From assembly GCA_000503195.1 (NCBI GenBank), contig AYSC01000038.1:1-39164 (forward strand): 39,164 bases of DNA, in the 5' to 3' direction. Shown here one piece after another: positions 1 to 8,632 of this stretch (positions within the stretch are counted from its first letter, which is position 1; every line of letters begins with the position of its first letter). The notes below the pieces were generated by a model, which saw only the letters and a list, made by a program, of their open reading frames with translations, had not been told where the DNA came from and did not search any database. The DNA comes from Blastomonas sp. CACIA14H2 (GTDB lineage: Bacteria; Pseudomonadota; Alphaproteobacteria; Sphingomonadales; Sphingomonadaceae). The position numbers and the translations under genes were made by a program.

Positions 1-423
1 ACTTTTCTGCCGGTCAAGGCCGACGACACGAGCGAGCACCAGATGCACGCCGAATGGGGCCGCATCGACGTCGAGACGGCGGACCGCCTCAACGCCATCC
101 GCGCACGCGGCAACCGCGTGATCGCGGTGGGGACCACCGTGCTGCGCCTGATCGAGAGCGCCGCGGGCGACGACAATATCATCCGCCCGTTCGAGGGCGA
201 TACCGCGATCTTCATCACGCCGGGCTATCGCTTCAAGGGCATCGACGGGCTGATGACCAATTTCCACCTGCCGCGCTCGACCCTGTTCATGCTGGTCTCG
301 GCGCTGATGGGGCTCGATGTGATGAAAGCGGCCTATGCGCACGCGATCGCGAACGGATATCGCTTCTATTCCTATGGCGATTCCTCGCTGCTGCTGCCCA
401 AAGAGCGCGGTCGGTTGATCTAG
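1..423 (+). CDS. queA: tRNA preQ1 ribosyltransferase-isomerase QueA, C-terminal part
   Basis: The open frame runs in from the left edge of the window, so the 5' end is missing and about 140 C-terminal residues remain. QueA transfers and isomerises the ribosyl part of S-adenosylmethionine onto preQ1 at the tRNA wobble position, giving epoxyqueuosine, in the cytoplasm. Family blocks seen here are [62 protein letters not shown] and the ending YGDSSLLL. The gene ends in TAG. A tgt gene, a common queA neighbour, does not follow; katG starts about 100 bases downstream, so this is the end of its transcription unit. Identification is firm. Confidence 0.95.
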   Translation, partial: TFLPVKADDTSEHQMHAEWGRIDVETADRLNAIRARGNRVIAVGTTVLRLIESAAGDDNIIRPFEGDTAIFITPGYRFKGIDGLMTNFHLPRSTLFMLVSALMGLDVMKAAYAHAIANGYRFYSYGDSSLLLPKERGRLI

Positions 424-527
424 TGCGTCACTAACATAGATCAGGATTTTCGGTTTTCCCGATCAACTCGTCCCGGATTAATCTCCAGTGAACGGCGAAT
501 GCGCCGTCCCAAGCAGGAGATCCCACC

Positions 528-2759
528 ATGAGTCGCACCTCCGTTTCCGTGATCGCCATGCTGGCCGTCGCGCTGTCTGCGCCGTCCGCCATGGCCCAGA
601 CCGTCACCCAGCCGCAGGTCAACCCCGCCGCCGCCAATTCGAACCAGGACTGGTGGCCCGAGCGGCTCGACCTGTCGCCGCTGCGCCAGCATGCGCGCGA
701 ATCCAACCCGATGGGCGACGATTTCGATTATGCGAAGGAATTCCAGACACTCGATATCGCGGCGGTCAAGGCGGACATCAAGGCGCTGATGACCACGTCG
801 CAGGACTGGTGGCCGGCGGATTACGGCCATTACGGTCCGTTCTTCATCCGCATGGCCTGGCACAGCGCGGGCACCTATCGCACCGCCGATGGTCGCGGCG
901 GGGCAGGTGGCGGCCAGCAGCGGTTCGAGCCGCTCAACAGCTGGCCCGACAATGCCAATCTCGATCGCGCGCGCCGGCTGCTCTGGCCGATCAAGGCGAA
1001 ATACGGTCGCAAGATCAGCTGGGCCGACCTGATGGTGCTCACCGGTAACGTCGCGCTCGAATCGATGGGCTTCAAGACCTTCGGCTTTGCCGGTGGCCGC
1101 ACCGACGACTGGGAGGCCGACAAGGTCTATTGGGGCCGCGAGAAGAAGTTCCTCGCCGCCGATCGCTATCATGGCGACCGCAAGCTCGAAAAGCCGCTGG
1201 CTGCGGTGCAGATGGGGCTGATCTACGTCAATCCCGAAGGCCCCAACGGCAATCCCGATCCGCTCGCCGCCGCGAAGGACATTCGCGAGACCTTCGGCCG
1301 CATGGCGATGAACGACGAGGAAACCGTCGCGCTGATCGCGGGTGGTCACACCTTCGGCAAGGCGCATGGCGCGCACAAGGCGGAAGAGTGCATCGGTGCC
1401 GATCCGGCAGGCTCGCCGACCGAGCAGCAGGGCATCGGCTGGGTCAACAAGTGCGGCACCGGCAAGGGCGTCGATGCGGTGACCAGCGGGCTGGAAGGCG
1501 CGTGGTCGGTCAACCCGATCGCCTGGACCACCCAATATCTGGACAATCTGTTCGGCTTCGACTGGGTGCAGACGCGCAGCCCGGGCGGCGCGATCCAGTG
1601 GATCCCCAGCGACAAGAGTGCCGCGAACCTGGTCCCCGACGCGCATGACAAGACCAAGCGTCACGCGCCGATCATGTTCACCACCGATCTCGCGCTGAAG
1701 ATGGACCCCGAATATCGCAAGGTCTCCGAACGTTTCCACAAGGACCCCGATGCGTTTGCCGATGCCTTTGCCCGCGCCTGGTTCAAGCTGACTCACCGCG
1801 ACATGGGCCCGCGCTGGCGCTATCTGGGGGCCGAGGCGCCCAAGGTCGACCTGATCTGGCAGGACCCGGTTCCGGCGGTCGATCACCCGCTGGTCGATGC
1901 GCAGGATGTGGCCTCGCTCAAGGCGCAGATCCTGGGCTCGGGTCTGACCACGCAGGAACTGGTGCGCACCGCCTGGGCGGCGGCGGCGAGCTATCGCGAC
2001 ACCGACATGCGCGGCGGCACCAATGGCGGACGCCTGCGGCTCGCCCCGCAAAAGGACTGGGCGGTCAACAACCCGGCGGAAATCACCAAGGTTGTCGCCA
2101 AGCTGGAAGCGATCCAGGCGAGCTTCAACAAGGCGCAGAAGGGCGGCAAGAAGATCTCGCTGGCTGACACCATCGTGCTTGCCGGTGCGGCCGGGATCGA
2201 GGAAGCCGCGCGCAAGGCCGGGCACAGCCTGACCGTGCCGTTCAAGCCGGGCCGCGGAGATGCCAGCCAGGCGCAGACCGATGTAGCAGCCTTCGAACCG
2301 CTCGAGCCCACCGCTGACGGCTTCCGCAACTATTATGGTGCGGGCAGCGTGATGTCGCCGGTCGACATGCTGGTCGATCGCGCGAACATGCTGAGCCTGA
2401 CGGTGCCCGAAATGATCGTGCTGGTCGGCGGCCTGCGTGCGCTCGACGCCAATACCGGCGGTGCCAAGCATGGCGTGTTCACCAACACGCCGGGTCAGCT
2501 GAACAACGCGTTCTTCGTCAACCTGCTCGACATGGGCAACAAGTGGACCAAGTCGCCGAGCGAAGCGGGTCTGTACGAGGGCCGCGACATCAAGTCGGGC
2601 CAGCTCAAATGGACCGCCACGCCGGTCGACCTGATCTTCGGTTCGAACTCGGAGCTGCGCGCGGTGGCCGAAGTCTATGCGGCGAGCGACGGCGGGCAGA
2701 AGTTCGCGCAGGATTTCGTCGCGGCCTGGACCAAGGTCATGAACCTCGGCCTGCAATAA
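528..2759 (+). CDS. katG: Catalase-peroxidase KatG with a secretion signal
   Basis: Bifunctional haem catalase-peroxidase of 743 residues that destroys hydrogen peroxide. The distal haem residues are R108, W111 and H112 (motif [11 protein letters not shown]), and the proximal histidine is H274 in [11 protein letters not shown]. The Met-Tyr-Trp cross-link needed for catalase activity is present as W111, Y233 and M259. The C-terminal haem-free second peroxidase-like domain is complete. Unusually, residues 1-23 form a signal peptide (SRT, hydrophobic core, cleavage near AMA-QT), so this is predicted to be a periplasmic KatG; most KatG proteins are cytoplasmic. An AGGAG ribosome site lies just before the ATG. 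No OxyR site was recognised upstream. A second, unrelated catalase (katE) lies at 18902. Family is certain; export is inferred from the N-terminus. Confidence 0.97.
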   Translation: MSRTSVSVIAMLAVALSAPSAMAQTVTQPQVNPAAANSNQDWWPERLDLSPLRQHARESNPMGDDFDYAKEFQTLDIAAVKADIKALMTTSQDWWPADYGHYGPFFIRMAWHSAGTYRTADGRGGAGGGQQRFEPLNSWPDNANLDRARRLLWPIKAKYGRKISWADLMVLTGNVALESMGFKTFGFAGGRTDDWEADKVYWGREKKFLAADRYHGDRKLEKPLAAVQMGLIYVNPEGPNGNPDPLAAAKDIRETFGRMAMNDEETVALIAGGHTFGKAHGAHKAEECIGADPAGSPTEQQGIGWVNKCGTGKGVDAVTSGLEGAWSVNPIAWTTQYLDNLFGFDWVQTRSPGGAIQWIPSDKSAANLVPDAHDKTKRHAPIMFTTDLALKMDPEYRKVSERFHKDPDAFADAFARAWFKLTHRDMGPRWRYLGAEAPKVDLIWQDPVPAVDHPLVDAQDVASLKAQILGSGLTTQELVRTAWAAAASYRDTDMRGGTNGGRLRLAPQKDWAVNNPAEITKVVAKLEAIQASFNKAQKGGKKISLADTIVLAGAAGIEEAARKAGHSLTVPFKPGRGDASQAQTDVAAFEPLEPTADGFRNYYGAGSVMSPVDMLVDRANMLSLTVPEMIVLVGGLRALDANTGGAKHGVFTNTPGQLNNAFFVNLLDMGNKWTKSPSEAGLYEGRDIKSGQLKWTATPVDLIFGSNSELRAVAEVYAASDGGQKFAQDFVAAWTKVMNLGLQ

Positions 2760-2781
2760 GCTTCATCCCCAAACTTCAAGG

Positions 2782-2809
2782 CGGCGGCGCAGAGCGATCT
2801 GCGCCGCCG
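2782..2809. terminator. Bidirectional hairpin terminator between katG and asmA-like gene
   Basis: An 11-bp perfect stem (arm CGGCGGCGCAG at 2782-2792, partner at 2799-2809) with a 6-base loop is followed by GTTTCC. It sits between the convergent stop codons of katG (2759) and the asmA-like gene (2824), which fits a shared terminator, although the U-tract is short. Confidence 0.75.
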
Positions 2810-2823
2810 TTTCCGTGTCGGGG

Positions 2824-4953
2824 TCAGAAGATCCCGAGAAACTTCTTCTTGTCCTTGCCGCCGGCGGTCGATGCCTTGCCATTGCCGACATCGTCGCGCG
2901 GCTTGCCCTTGGTGGTGCGCTGGCCGGCGGCCGTGGCGCCTTGCAGGACCGGTCCGCAGGCGGCGGATTTGGCGTCCCCCACATCGACGAACGCGAGCAG
3001 GGCGGCAGGCGGCGCCGCGAGCACGGCCAGCCCCAGTCCCGCCCCGGCACGGCCCAACAGCTCCGGGCTGATGACGTTCAGCCTCGGCTGCGAGAAGTAG
3101 CCGCCGATGCCGACGGGCGACTGGGCCGAAACCAGACTGAATTTCTTGCCGTCCGCACGAAAGCCCAGGTCCATCTGCTCGGTGCCGAAGCTGAACCCGC
3201 CGCGTCCCGCGATGACGTTCTTGCGCGTGTCGATCAGGATCGGATCGGCTGCCGCCGCGCCGCGCCGCACGGTAAAGGCGACGAGGCCGCAATTGATCTG
3301 CACCGGTTCCTTGAGCTTGTTTTCGAACATCTTCTGGATGAACGTTCCGAAATCGAGCTCCGACAGCTGAACGTTGCGGGTGGTGAAGGTGCCTCGCGGG
3401 ATGACGAAAGCGATGCGCCCCGAGGAGCTCGCCAGCGAATCGTGCAACGCATCGCCGGTGCCGGTCAGCTGGATGCGTCCCTTGACGGTGCCGTTGGTGC
3501 CCGCTTCGGCCACGCCGAAGCCCTTGAGCAGCTGCGCCATCGGCGTGGGCGCCAGGCGAATGTCATAGCGGGTGACCGCCGGGCGGCGACGCCAGTCGAT
3601 CGCGATGTCCGAGACCAGCTTGCCGCGTGCCATGGTGAGTGTGAGCGGCGAGAGCTCGAGCAGGCCATCATCCAGATCGACGGTGACCGACAGGTCGCTG
3701 AGCGGGATGCTGTCCGACCGCAGCCGGGCGGCGGTGTAGCGCACATCGGCATCGAACGCGCGCAGCCCCTCGGCGCGCAGACTGGCATCGGGCAGCAGGC
3801 GCGCCGGCGCGGCGCCGGTGGCGGCGGCGGCCGCCTGGACGCCGCGTGCGGCAACAAGGTCGGGATTATAGCCGATGAAGGGCGAGACATCGATGATGTC
3901 GAGCGTCCGGGTCGCGAGCGTCGCGTCGACATGCACACGCGGTCCGCTCATGTCGACCGCGAACCGACCCGTAATGTCGCTGGCCCCGAACCTGCCCTGG
4001 AGCGCATCGAACCGGTACAGCCGGTCCTGCTTCACCAGCGTTGCCGTCAGCGTATAGGCGCGCGTTCGGGGGATCACGACCCCGATGATGCCGAGCAGTT
4101 CGGCCGCGTTTCGCCCGCGCGCGCGGGTCGCCAGCGGTACGCCCTCGATATCCGCCAGGCTGGGCAGGGTGCCCGAGATGTCGATAATGTTATTCGCGGC
4201 GCGTGCCTGCAGCTCCAGCTTGTTCCGGCCGCGCCGTACCGTCGCATCGGGCGTCAGCAACGCGCCGGTCAGCGTGAACGGGGTCTCGCGCAGCCGACCC
4301 CTGCCGGTGAAGCGCACCGCCTCACCGATCTTCGCGCCGCTGGACCTGACCGAAGCGAAATCCAGATCGGCCAGCAGCTGAAGCACCGGGTCCCGGTATC
4401 GAACGCTCGTGTCGCGCAGGGTCGCACGGTCGATCGTCGGCAATTCCAGCGGTTCGGCATCGCCCTTGCTGTCGAAGGTCCAGGTGTTGGCGGAGCGCCG
4501 GGCATTCCATTCCAGGTCAACTGCGCCGTCGGTCAGATCGAGCCAGTACAGCCGCCAGTTGCCGAACAGCAGCGCCAGCGGCGCAATGCGGGTATCGATC
4601 CGCCTTGCCGTGAACAGATACGGCCTTGTCGCCCATTGCGGGTTCGATACGGTCAGCCCTTCGGCCAGGAACTTGATCTTGAAAGGGGCGAAATAGAGCT
4701 GGAAATCGCCTTTCACAGCGACCTCGCGCTCGGTCAGCGACGATGCGATGCTTTCCACCGGGTGCTTCAGGAAACGGCCCTTGGTGATGAACAGGATCAG
4801 CCAGATGGCGACCAGCGCGCCGAGCACACCGATACCGATCCTGACCGCGATACGGAGCCAGCGGCGACGGCGTTCGGTGCGCGGGGCGTTTTCACTTGCG
4901 GGTTCATCGGGGGGCAGCGGGCTGGTCGGCGCATCGTGCGAAATCGAATTCAT
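2824..4953 (-). CDS. AsmA-family inner-membrane/periplasmic protein
   Basis: Protein of about 709 residues from the ATG at 4953; a GTG at 4968 would add five residues, and neither start has a strong ribosome site. It has a short cytoplasmic Arg-rich N-terminus (RTERRRRW), one membrane segment at about residues 35-60, then a long periplasmic region with the AsmA-type N-terminal block (GRFLKHPVESIASSLT, VKGDFQLYFAPF, VSNPQWA) and the C-terminal AsmA block (TVRRGAAAADPILIDT, GRGGFSFGTEQMDL). AsmA-like proteins of the AsmA/TamB/YhdP group are linked to outer-membrane assembly and phospholipid transport to the outer membrane. The specific cargo cannot be told from sequence. The tail is Lys/Gly-rich. 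It stands alone between katG and the cyclase operon. Confidence 0.85.
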   Translation of the reverse strand: MNSISHDAPTSPLPPDEPASENAPRTERRRRWLRIAVRIGIGVLGALVAIWLILFITKGRFLKHPVESIASSLTEREVAVKGDFQLYFAPFKIKFLAEGLTVSNPQWATRPYLFTARRIDTRIAPLALLFGNWRLYWLDLTDGAVDLEWNARRSANTWTFDSKGDAEPLELPTIDRATLRDTSVRYRDPVLQLLADLDFASVRSSGAKIGEAVRFTGRGRLRETPFTLTGALLTPDATVRRGRNKLELQARAANNIIDISGTLPSLADIEGVPLATRARGRNAAELLGIIGVVIPRTRAYTLTATLVKQDRLYRFDALQGRFGASDITGRFAVDMSGPRVHVDATLATRTLDIIDVSPFIGYNPDLVAARGVQAAAAATGAAPARLLPDASLRAEGLRAFDADVRYTAARLRSDSIPLSDLSVTVDLDDGLLELSPLTLTMARGKLVSDIAIDWRRRPAVTRYDIRLAPTPMAQLLKGFGVAEAGTNGTVKGRIQLTGTGDALHDSLASSSGRIAFVIPRGTFTTRNVQLSELDFGTFIQKMFENKLKEPVQINCGLVAFTVRRGAAAADPILIDTRKNVIAGRGGFSFGTEQMDLGFRADGKKFSLVSAQSPVGIGGYFSQPRLNVISPELLGRAGAGLGLAVLAAPPAALLAFVDVGDAKSAACGPVLQGATAAGQRTTKGKPRDDVGNGKASTAGGKDKKKFLGIF

Positions 4954-5094
4954 GGTTGCGCCTAGCACTCTGGCCGCCAGCGCCAGGCCTGTTTTCCACG
5001 ACGGAAACGGGCGCGGCTGCTGGCGCCGGAAGGGGATCCTGCAAGGGAAACCCGCCAGAGGGCAGGCGGTTGCACTGTCCTCCGGCGCCGGGCG

Positions 5095-7386
5095 CTATTT
5101 CTCCTTCATCACCCACACGCCGTCCCAGTCGCCCTCGGGCGGCGTCGCCTGCAGGATGCGGCAGCGCTCGACATAGGTGCGCGACAGGCCGTCGCCGGGG
5201 TTGAGCGACAGGCATTTCTCAAAGCGCGTGATCGCCTCGTCCCAGCGCGCGGCGCGATAGGCGAGGATGCCGTCCTCGAAATGACCGAGCACGTCGCGCA
5301 TCGCCGGAAAGGTCTGCGCGTCGTGATAGTCGAGCAGTTCGTACACGCGCACCGGCGCGGTCTTGCCCTTGACCACGACCAGATCGATGTCGCGCATCCG
5401 ATACGTGCCGTTGAAGCGCGAAACGGTGTTCTCGCTCGCCAGGATTCGCGCCGAATAGGCCTTGCAAGCGCTTTCGAGGCGGCTTGCGAGGTTCACGCCA
5501 TCGCCGATCACGGTATAGTCCATCCGCTTGGGGCTGCCGATATTGCCCGACACGATATGGTCGGTATGAATGCCGACGCCCATGTCCACGGTCTTGAGGC
5601 CCCGGTCGCGGCGCTGGGCATTCCATTCCCAGAGCGTGCGGATCATGTTTATCGCGGCGCGCGCGGCGCGATCGGGATCGTCGTCGTGGCGAACGGGCAG
5701 GCCGAAGCACGCCATGATCGCATCACCGATGAACTTGTCGAGCATCCCGCCCTGCGCCGTGATGCAATCGACCATCAGGCTGAAATATTCGTTGAGGAAC
5801 GAGACGGTGCCTTGCGCGCCATATTCCTCGGTGATGGTCGTGAAGCCGCGCACGTCGGTGAACATGATGGTCGCCTCGGCGCTGACCCCGCCCAGCAGGT
5901 CGAGCGTGTCATTGTCCATCATCTGCGCGGCGATGACCGGGTCCATATAGCGCGACATGGTCGATTTCATGCGCTTCTCGCTGCTGATGTCCTCGACCAT
6001 CAGCATCGATCCGAGCTTGCTGTCGTCGCTTTCGGAGACGAGCGGCATGATCGTGAGGTTGACCGATTTGACGACACCGGACAGCGCCACCTCGGCATCT
6101 GGGAAGATGTCGCTGCTGCGTTCTTCCTTCACCTTCTCGATCCGCTCGAGGATCCAGCTGCCGCGCTCGTCGAGCAGGTCGGCAAGCAACCGTCCCTGGA
6201 CCTCGGCCGCCTTGCACGACCAGATGCGCTCGATCGCCTGGTTGCAGGTGATGATCTTGCCCAGCGGGTCGAGCGTGAGCACGCCATTCGACATGCTCTG
6301 CAGCACGGACTCGTTGTACAGCTTCATCCGCTGGACATCGTCGAACAGCTTGGAATTCTCGAGCGCGATGGCGATCTGCCCGGTAAAGGTCTTGAGCTGC
6401 TGCTCGTCCTTGTCGGTGAACGCGCCGGTCTTCTTGTTGAGCACCTGGGTGACGCCGATGACCTCGCCCTGCTTGTTGACGATCGGCACGCACAGGATGC
6501 AGCGGGTGAAGAAGCCGGTCTGGCGGTCGAAGCTGGGGTTGAAGCGCAGGTCCGCATAGGCGTGCGGGATGTTGAGGCTCTGACCCGTCGTGAACACCGT
6601 GCCCGCGATGCCGACATTGGACGGAAAGCGGATCTCGTTGACCTTGCCGCCCGCGGAGAACAGCGAGAACAGCGTATCGGTCGCCTTGTCGTGGATGAAG
6701 ATCGTCGCGCGCTCGGCCTCGAACATGCGCACCGTTTCGGCCACCACGCGCTGGAGCAGCCGGGTCAGGTCGACCTCCGAGCTGATCTCGGAGATCATCG
6801 ACAGGAAGGCGAGCTCCTTGGCGCGCACCTGCTCGATCTCCTCGATCGATTGCAGGCTCTGCAGGAAGACCGTGGCCTGGCTGGTCATTTCCTCGAGCAG
6901 CGCGACATCGTCAGCGGTGAAATTGCCGTCATGCTTGTTGATGTTCTGCATCACGCCGATGATCTCGCCGCGCGGCGTGCGCACGGGGACGCAGACGATG
7001 TTGCGCGTCTTGTAGCCGGTGCGCTGGTCGACCGTGCTGTTGAAGCGCGGATCGGCATAGGCATCCTCGACCAGCAGGGATTCGCCGGTCTGGAACACAT
7101 GCCCGGCGATGCCCGAAGTGTTGAGGATGCGGATTTCCAGGCTCTGGCTGCCCTGGGCGAAGCGGGAATAGAGTTCGCCGGTCTTGGGGTCGTTGAGGAA
7201 CAGGGTGCCGCGATCGCAATCGAGCTCGCGCGAGGTGAGTTCGACCAGCATCGCCAGCACGCCGTCGATCTGCGTCATCGTCGCGCATTTGCGGGTGACC
7301 TCGAGCAGCACCTCGGTGCGGCGCAGCGCGGCAGCGCGCTGGCTTTCGGTCATTGGCCGCGCCAGGGTATCGGTGGTCACGCTCAT
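5095..7386 (-). CDS. GAF-GAF-PAS class IIIb adenylate cyclase
   Basis: A 763-residue soluble signalling enzyme, predicted to make cAMP. Domains: GAF1 about 25-175, GAF2 about 205-345, PAS-like about 360-470, class III cyclase about 490-690, and a TPR-like tail about 695-745. The cyclase domain has both metal aspartates (D511 in IMFTDVRGF and D555 in DKFIGDAIM), the transition-state pair N632/R636 (GVNLASR), and the substrate pair K551/T625. Lys plus Thr is the class IIIb adenylate signature. GAF2 carries a complete NKFDE-type motif (NKKTGAFTDKDE), the hallmark of cyclic-nucleotide-binding GAF domains, and GAF1 has a near-copy (NKHDGNFTADD). The domain order is like cyanobacterial CyaB1. Its ATG overlaps the TGA of the upstream coiled-coil gene by one base (TGATG), implying translational coupling. 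Confidence 0.93.
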   Translation of the reverse strand: MSVTTDTLARPMTESQRAAALRRTEVLLEVTRKCATMTQIDGVLAMLVELTSRELDCDRGTLFLNDPKTGELYSRFAQGSQSLEIRILNTSGIAGHVFQTGESLLVEDAYADPRFNSTVDQRTGYKTRNIVCVPVRTPRGEIIGVMQNINKHDGNFTADDVALLEEMTSQATVFLQSLQSIEEIEQVRAKELAFLSMISEISSEVDLTRLLQRVVAETVRMFEAERATIFIHDKATDTLFSLFSAGGKVNEIRFPSNVGIAGTVFTTGQSLNIPHAYADLRFNPSFDRQTGFFTRCILCVPIVNKQGEVIGVTQVLNKKTGAFTDKDEQQLKTFTGQIAIALENSKLFDDVQRMKLYNESVLQSMSNGVLTLDPLGKIITCNQAIERIWSCKAAEVQGRLLADLLDERGSWILERIEKVKEERSSDIFPDAEVALSGVVKSVNLTIMPLVSESDDSKLGSMLMVEDISSEKRMKSTMSRYMDPVIAAQMMDNDTLDLLGGVSAEATIMFTDVRGFTTITEEYGAQGTVSFLNEYFSLMVDCITAQGGMLDKFIGDAIMACFGLPVRHDDDPDRAARAAINMIRTLWEWNAQRRDRGLKTVDMGVGIHTDHIVSGNIGSPKRMDYTVIGDGVNLASRLESACKAYSARILASENTVSRFNGTYRMRDIDLVVVKGKTAPVRVYELLDYHDAQTFPAMRDVLGHFEDGILAYRAARWDEAITRFEKCLSLNPGDGLSRTYVERCRILQATPPEGDWDGVWVMKEK

Positions 7387-7826
7387 CAGGCCTGTTCCCT
7401 CGTCATCTCTTCCATCCGATCGCGCAGCGCCTGGATCTGTTGCTGAAGCGCCTGGCGTTCGAGCGCATGATCGGATTCCTGGCGTGCCCGCGCCCGCTCG
7501 GCGGCGGTGCGCTCGCCATCGAGCGTCAGCCGCAGCGCGTCGATACTGCCCTTGAGCTGGGCGATCTCGGCCTGGGCAGCGGCCCTTTCGGCCTGCAGCG
7601 CCTGGTCGTGCGCGCGCTGCTGCGCTTCCATCTGGTCGCGCATCTGCTGGATGGTGGTGGTCAGGTCGGCAAGGCGGGCCGCCTCTTCGGACTGCGCGCG
7701 GGTGATCCGCCGGTCGGCATCGCTGGCCGCTGCTTCAAGGGCCTGGCGCAGGCCGTCAATAGTCGCCTGCAGGTGCAGGTTGGCGGCGCGCAGTTCGGAA
7801 AGCGCGTCCGAATGTGATTCTGGCAT
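7386..7826 (-). CDS. Small coiled-coil protein upstream of adenylate cyclase
   Basis: A protein of 146 residues that is almost entirely predicted alpha-helical coiled coil, rich in Ala, Gln, Glu and Arg (LRAANLHLQATIDGLRQAL, ERQALQQQIQALRDRMEEM), with no signal peptide, membrane segment or enzyme motif. I do not recognise a named family. Its stop codon overlaps the start of the adenylate cyclase gene by one base, so the two are almost certainly co-translated. That suggests a partner, scaffold or regulator of the cyclase, which is inference. Low-complexity helical composition makes homology assignment unreliable. Confidence 0.75.
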   Translation of the reverse strand: MPESHSDALSELRAANLHLQATIDGLRQALEAAASDADRRITRAQSEEAARLADLTTTIQQMRDQMEAQQRAHDQALQAERAAAQAEIAQLKGSIDALRLTLDGERTAAERARARQESDHALERQALQQQIQALRDRMEEMTREQA

Positions 7827-7846
7827 TATCGATCGTCCCCGCCAAA

Positions 7847-7875
7847 ATGGTCCTATCGGTAACGGCCCATGTCAA
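7847..7875 (-). promoter_or_regulatory. Possible promoter of the coiled-coil/cyclase operon
   Basis: On the minus strand a perfect -35 box TTGACA (7870-7875) is followed after 17 bases by GACCAT (7847-7852), which matches the -10 consensus at only three positions. It lies about 20 bases ahead of the ATG at 7826. The -35 is convincing; the -10 is weak. Confidence 0.35.
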
Positions 7876-7969
7876 GCACCGTTAACCGCTGATTTGCCAT
7901 ATTCGGGACAATAGTGTGTGACAGCGCGCACGCGCCTGGACATTTGTTCAAGCGCGAAACGGCGCAATG

Positions 7970-8254
7970 TTAATCTTTGAGCTTCAAGGCCTTGCGCAAT
8001 TCGGCATTGATCCGGCTCTGCCAGCCCGGACCGGTCGCGCGAAACCCCTCGAGCACCGCACGGTCGAGCCTGAGCGTCACCTGCTGCTTGGGATTGTCCG
8101 ATTTGGGCCGGCCTGGGCGGGTGAGGGTACCATCGGCAGGGCGGATGAGCTTGTCGCCGATCCTGAATTCGGCTCGATCAAACTGATCGTCGGTCCATTC
8201 GGGAAGGTCGTCATCATCCCAACCGGCTGTTAAATTTGGCTTGTTCTCGATCAT
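7970..8254 (-). CDS. brnA: BrnA-family antitoxin
   Basis: A 94-residue protein with an acidic N-terminal part (GWDDDDLPEWTDDQFDRAEF) and a C-terminal ribbon-helix-helix-like DNA-binding segment (KQQVTLRLDRAVLEGFRATG, WQSRINAELRKAL), the layout of BrnA. In known BrnTA modules BrnA neutralises the ribonuclease toxin BrnT by binding it and represses the shared promoter. The start at 8254 lies inside the 3' end of the toxin gene (41-base overlap), which fits the usual toxin-first order of brnTA. The role is inferred from family and gene pairing. Confidence 0.9.
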   Translation of the reverse strand: MIENKPNLTAGWDDDDLPEWTDDQFDRAEFRIGDKLIRPADGTLTRPGRPKSDNPKQQVTLRLDRAVLEGFRATGPGWQSRINAELRKALKLKD

Positions 8255-8486
8255 TGCATTTTCTCATGGAGATGACGCGAATACCGGAGGCGGCATATGC
8301 CCAAGCGACCATGACCAATCGGCCATCCAGTAACCCATATGTCTGGAAGCGCTGTTCCGGATAATCGAAGCGAGTGTCCTCTTGAGTGAAAGTCGGACCG
8401 CTCATAACTTCATTGAATCGGGCAAAATCTAACCCACGTTCGGCTAAAGTTTTAAGGCGCTTGGCCTCGTTAAGCTCGATATGCAT
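8214..8486 (-). CDS. brnT: BrnT-family ribonuclease toxin
   Basis: A 90-residue protein matching the BrnT toxin family: N-terminal NEAKRLKTLAERGLDFARFN, then EDTRFDYPEQRFQTYGLLDG and the C-terminal core GIRVISMRKCNDREQAKF. BrnT is a RelE-like-fold ribonuclease that arrests translation unless bound by BrnA. The gene overlaps brnA. DNA here is much poorer in G+C than its flanks (26 G+C of 60 bases at 8401-8460), and the pair sits between smc and the cyclase operon, consistent with horizontal insertion. The final residues SRLG are shorter than some relatives, but no key region seems missing. Confidence 0.9.
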   Translation of the reverse strand: MHIELNEAKRLKTLAERGLDFARFNEVMSGPTFTQEDTRFDYPEQRFQTYGLLDGRLVMVAWAYAASGIRVISMRKCNDREQAKFNSRLG

Positions 8487-8632
8487 GCATAAAGGCCTTT
8501 GGCTCTGCAGCGCATAGGCTGCCAGCTACTGACATTGTCCATTGGACGCTCCTTTGTCAGGCTGCCGAGCAATGTGTATGCACGACTGGGCCGATTTCGA
8601 AAGCAATAACGTAGTTACATTAACTAGTCAAT
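8487..8632. promoter_or_regulatory. AT-rich gap upstream of brnT
   Basis: This 146-base gap separates the smc stop from brnT and should hold the brnTA promoter and BrnA operator. It is AT-rich for this genome (24 G+C of 60 bases at 8581-8640) and contains an imperfect dyad around AACGTAGTTAC (8609-8619). No clear -35/-10 pair could be fixed. Confidence 0.35.

Noticed and set aside
424-527. OxyR-type binding site upstream of katG
   Set aside because: Only isolated ATAG/GATC pieces are seen; the four-part ATAG-N7-CTAT spacing is not met.
441-2756. Long open frame antisense to katG
   Set aside because: High-GC shadow: no family motifs, complete overlap with a firmly identified gene. Similar antisense frames at 14411-16867, 18680-20689 and 10064-12001 were rejected for the same reason.
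2815-4965. Long plus-strand open frame over the asmA-like gene
   Set aside because: Arg/Gly/Ala-rich translation typical of a complementary-strand shadow; the minus-strand frame has a membrane segment and AsmA blocks.
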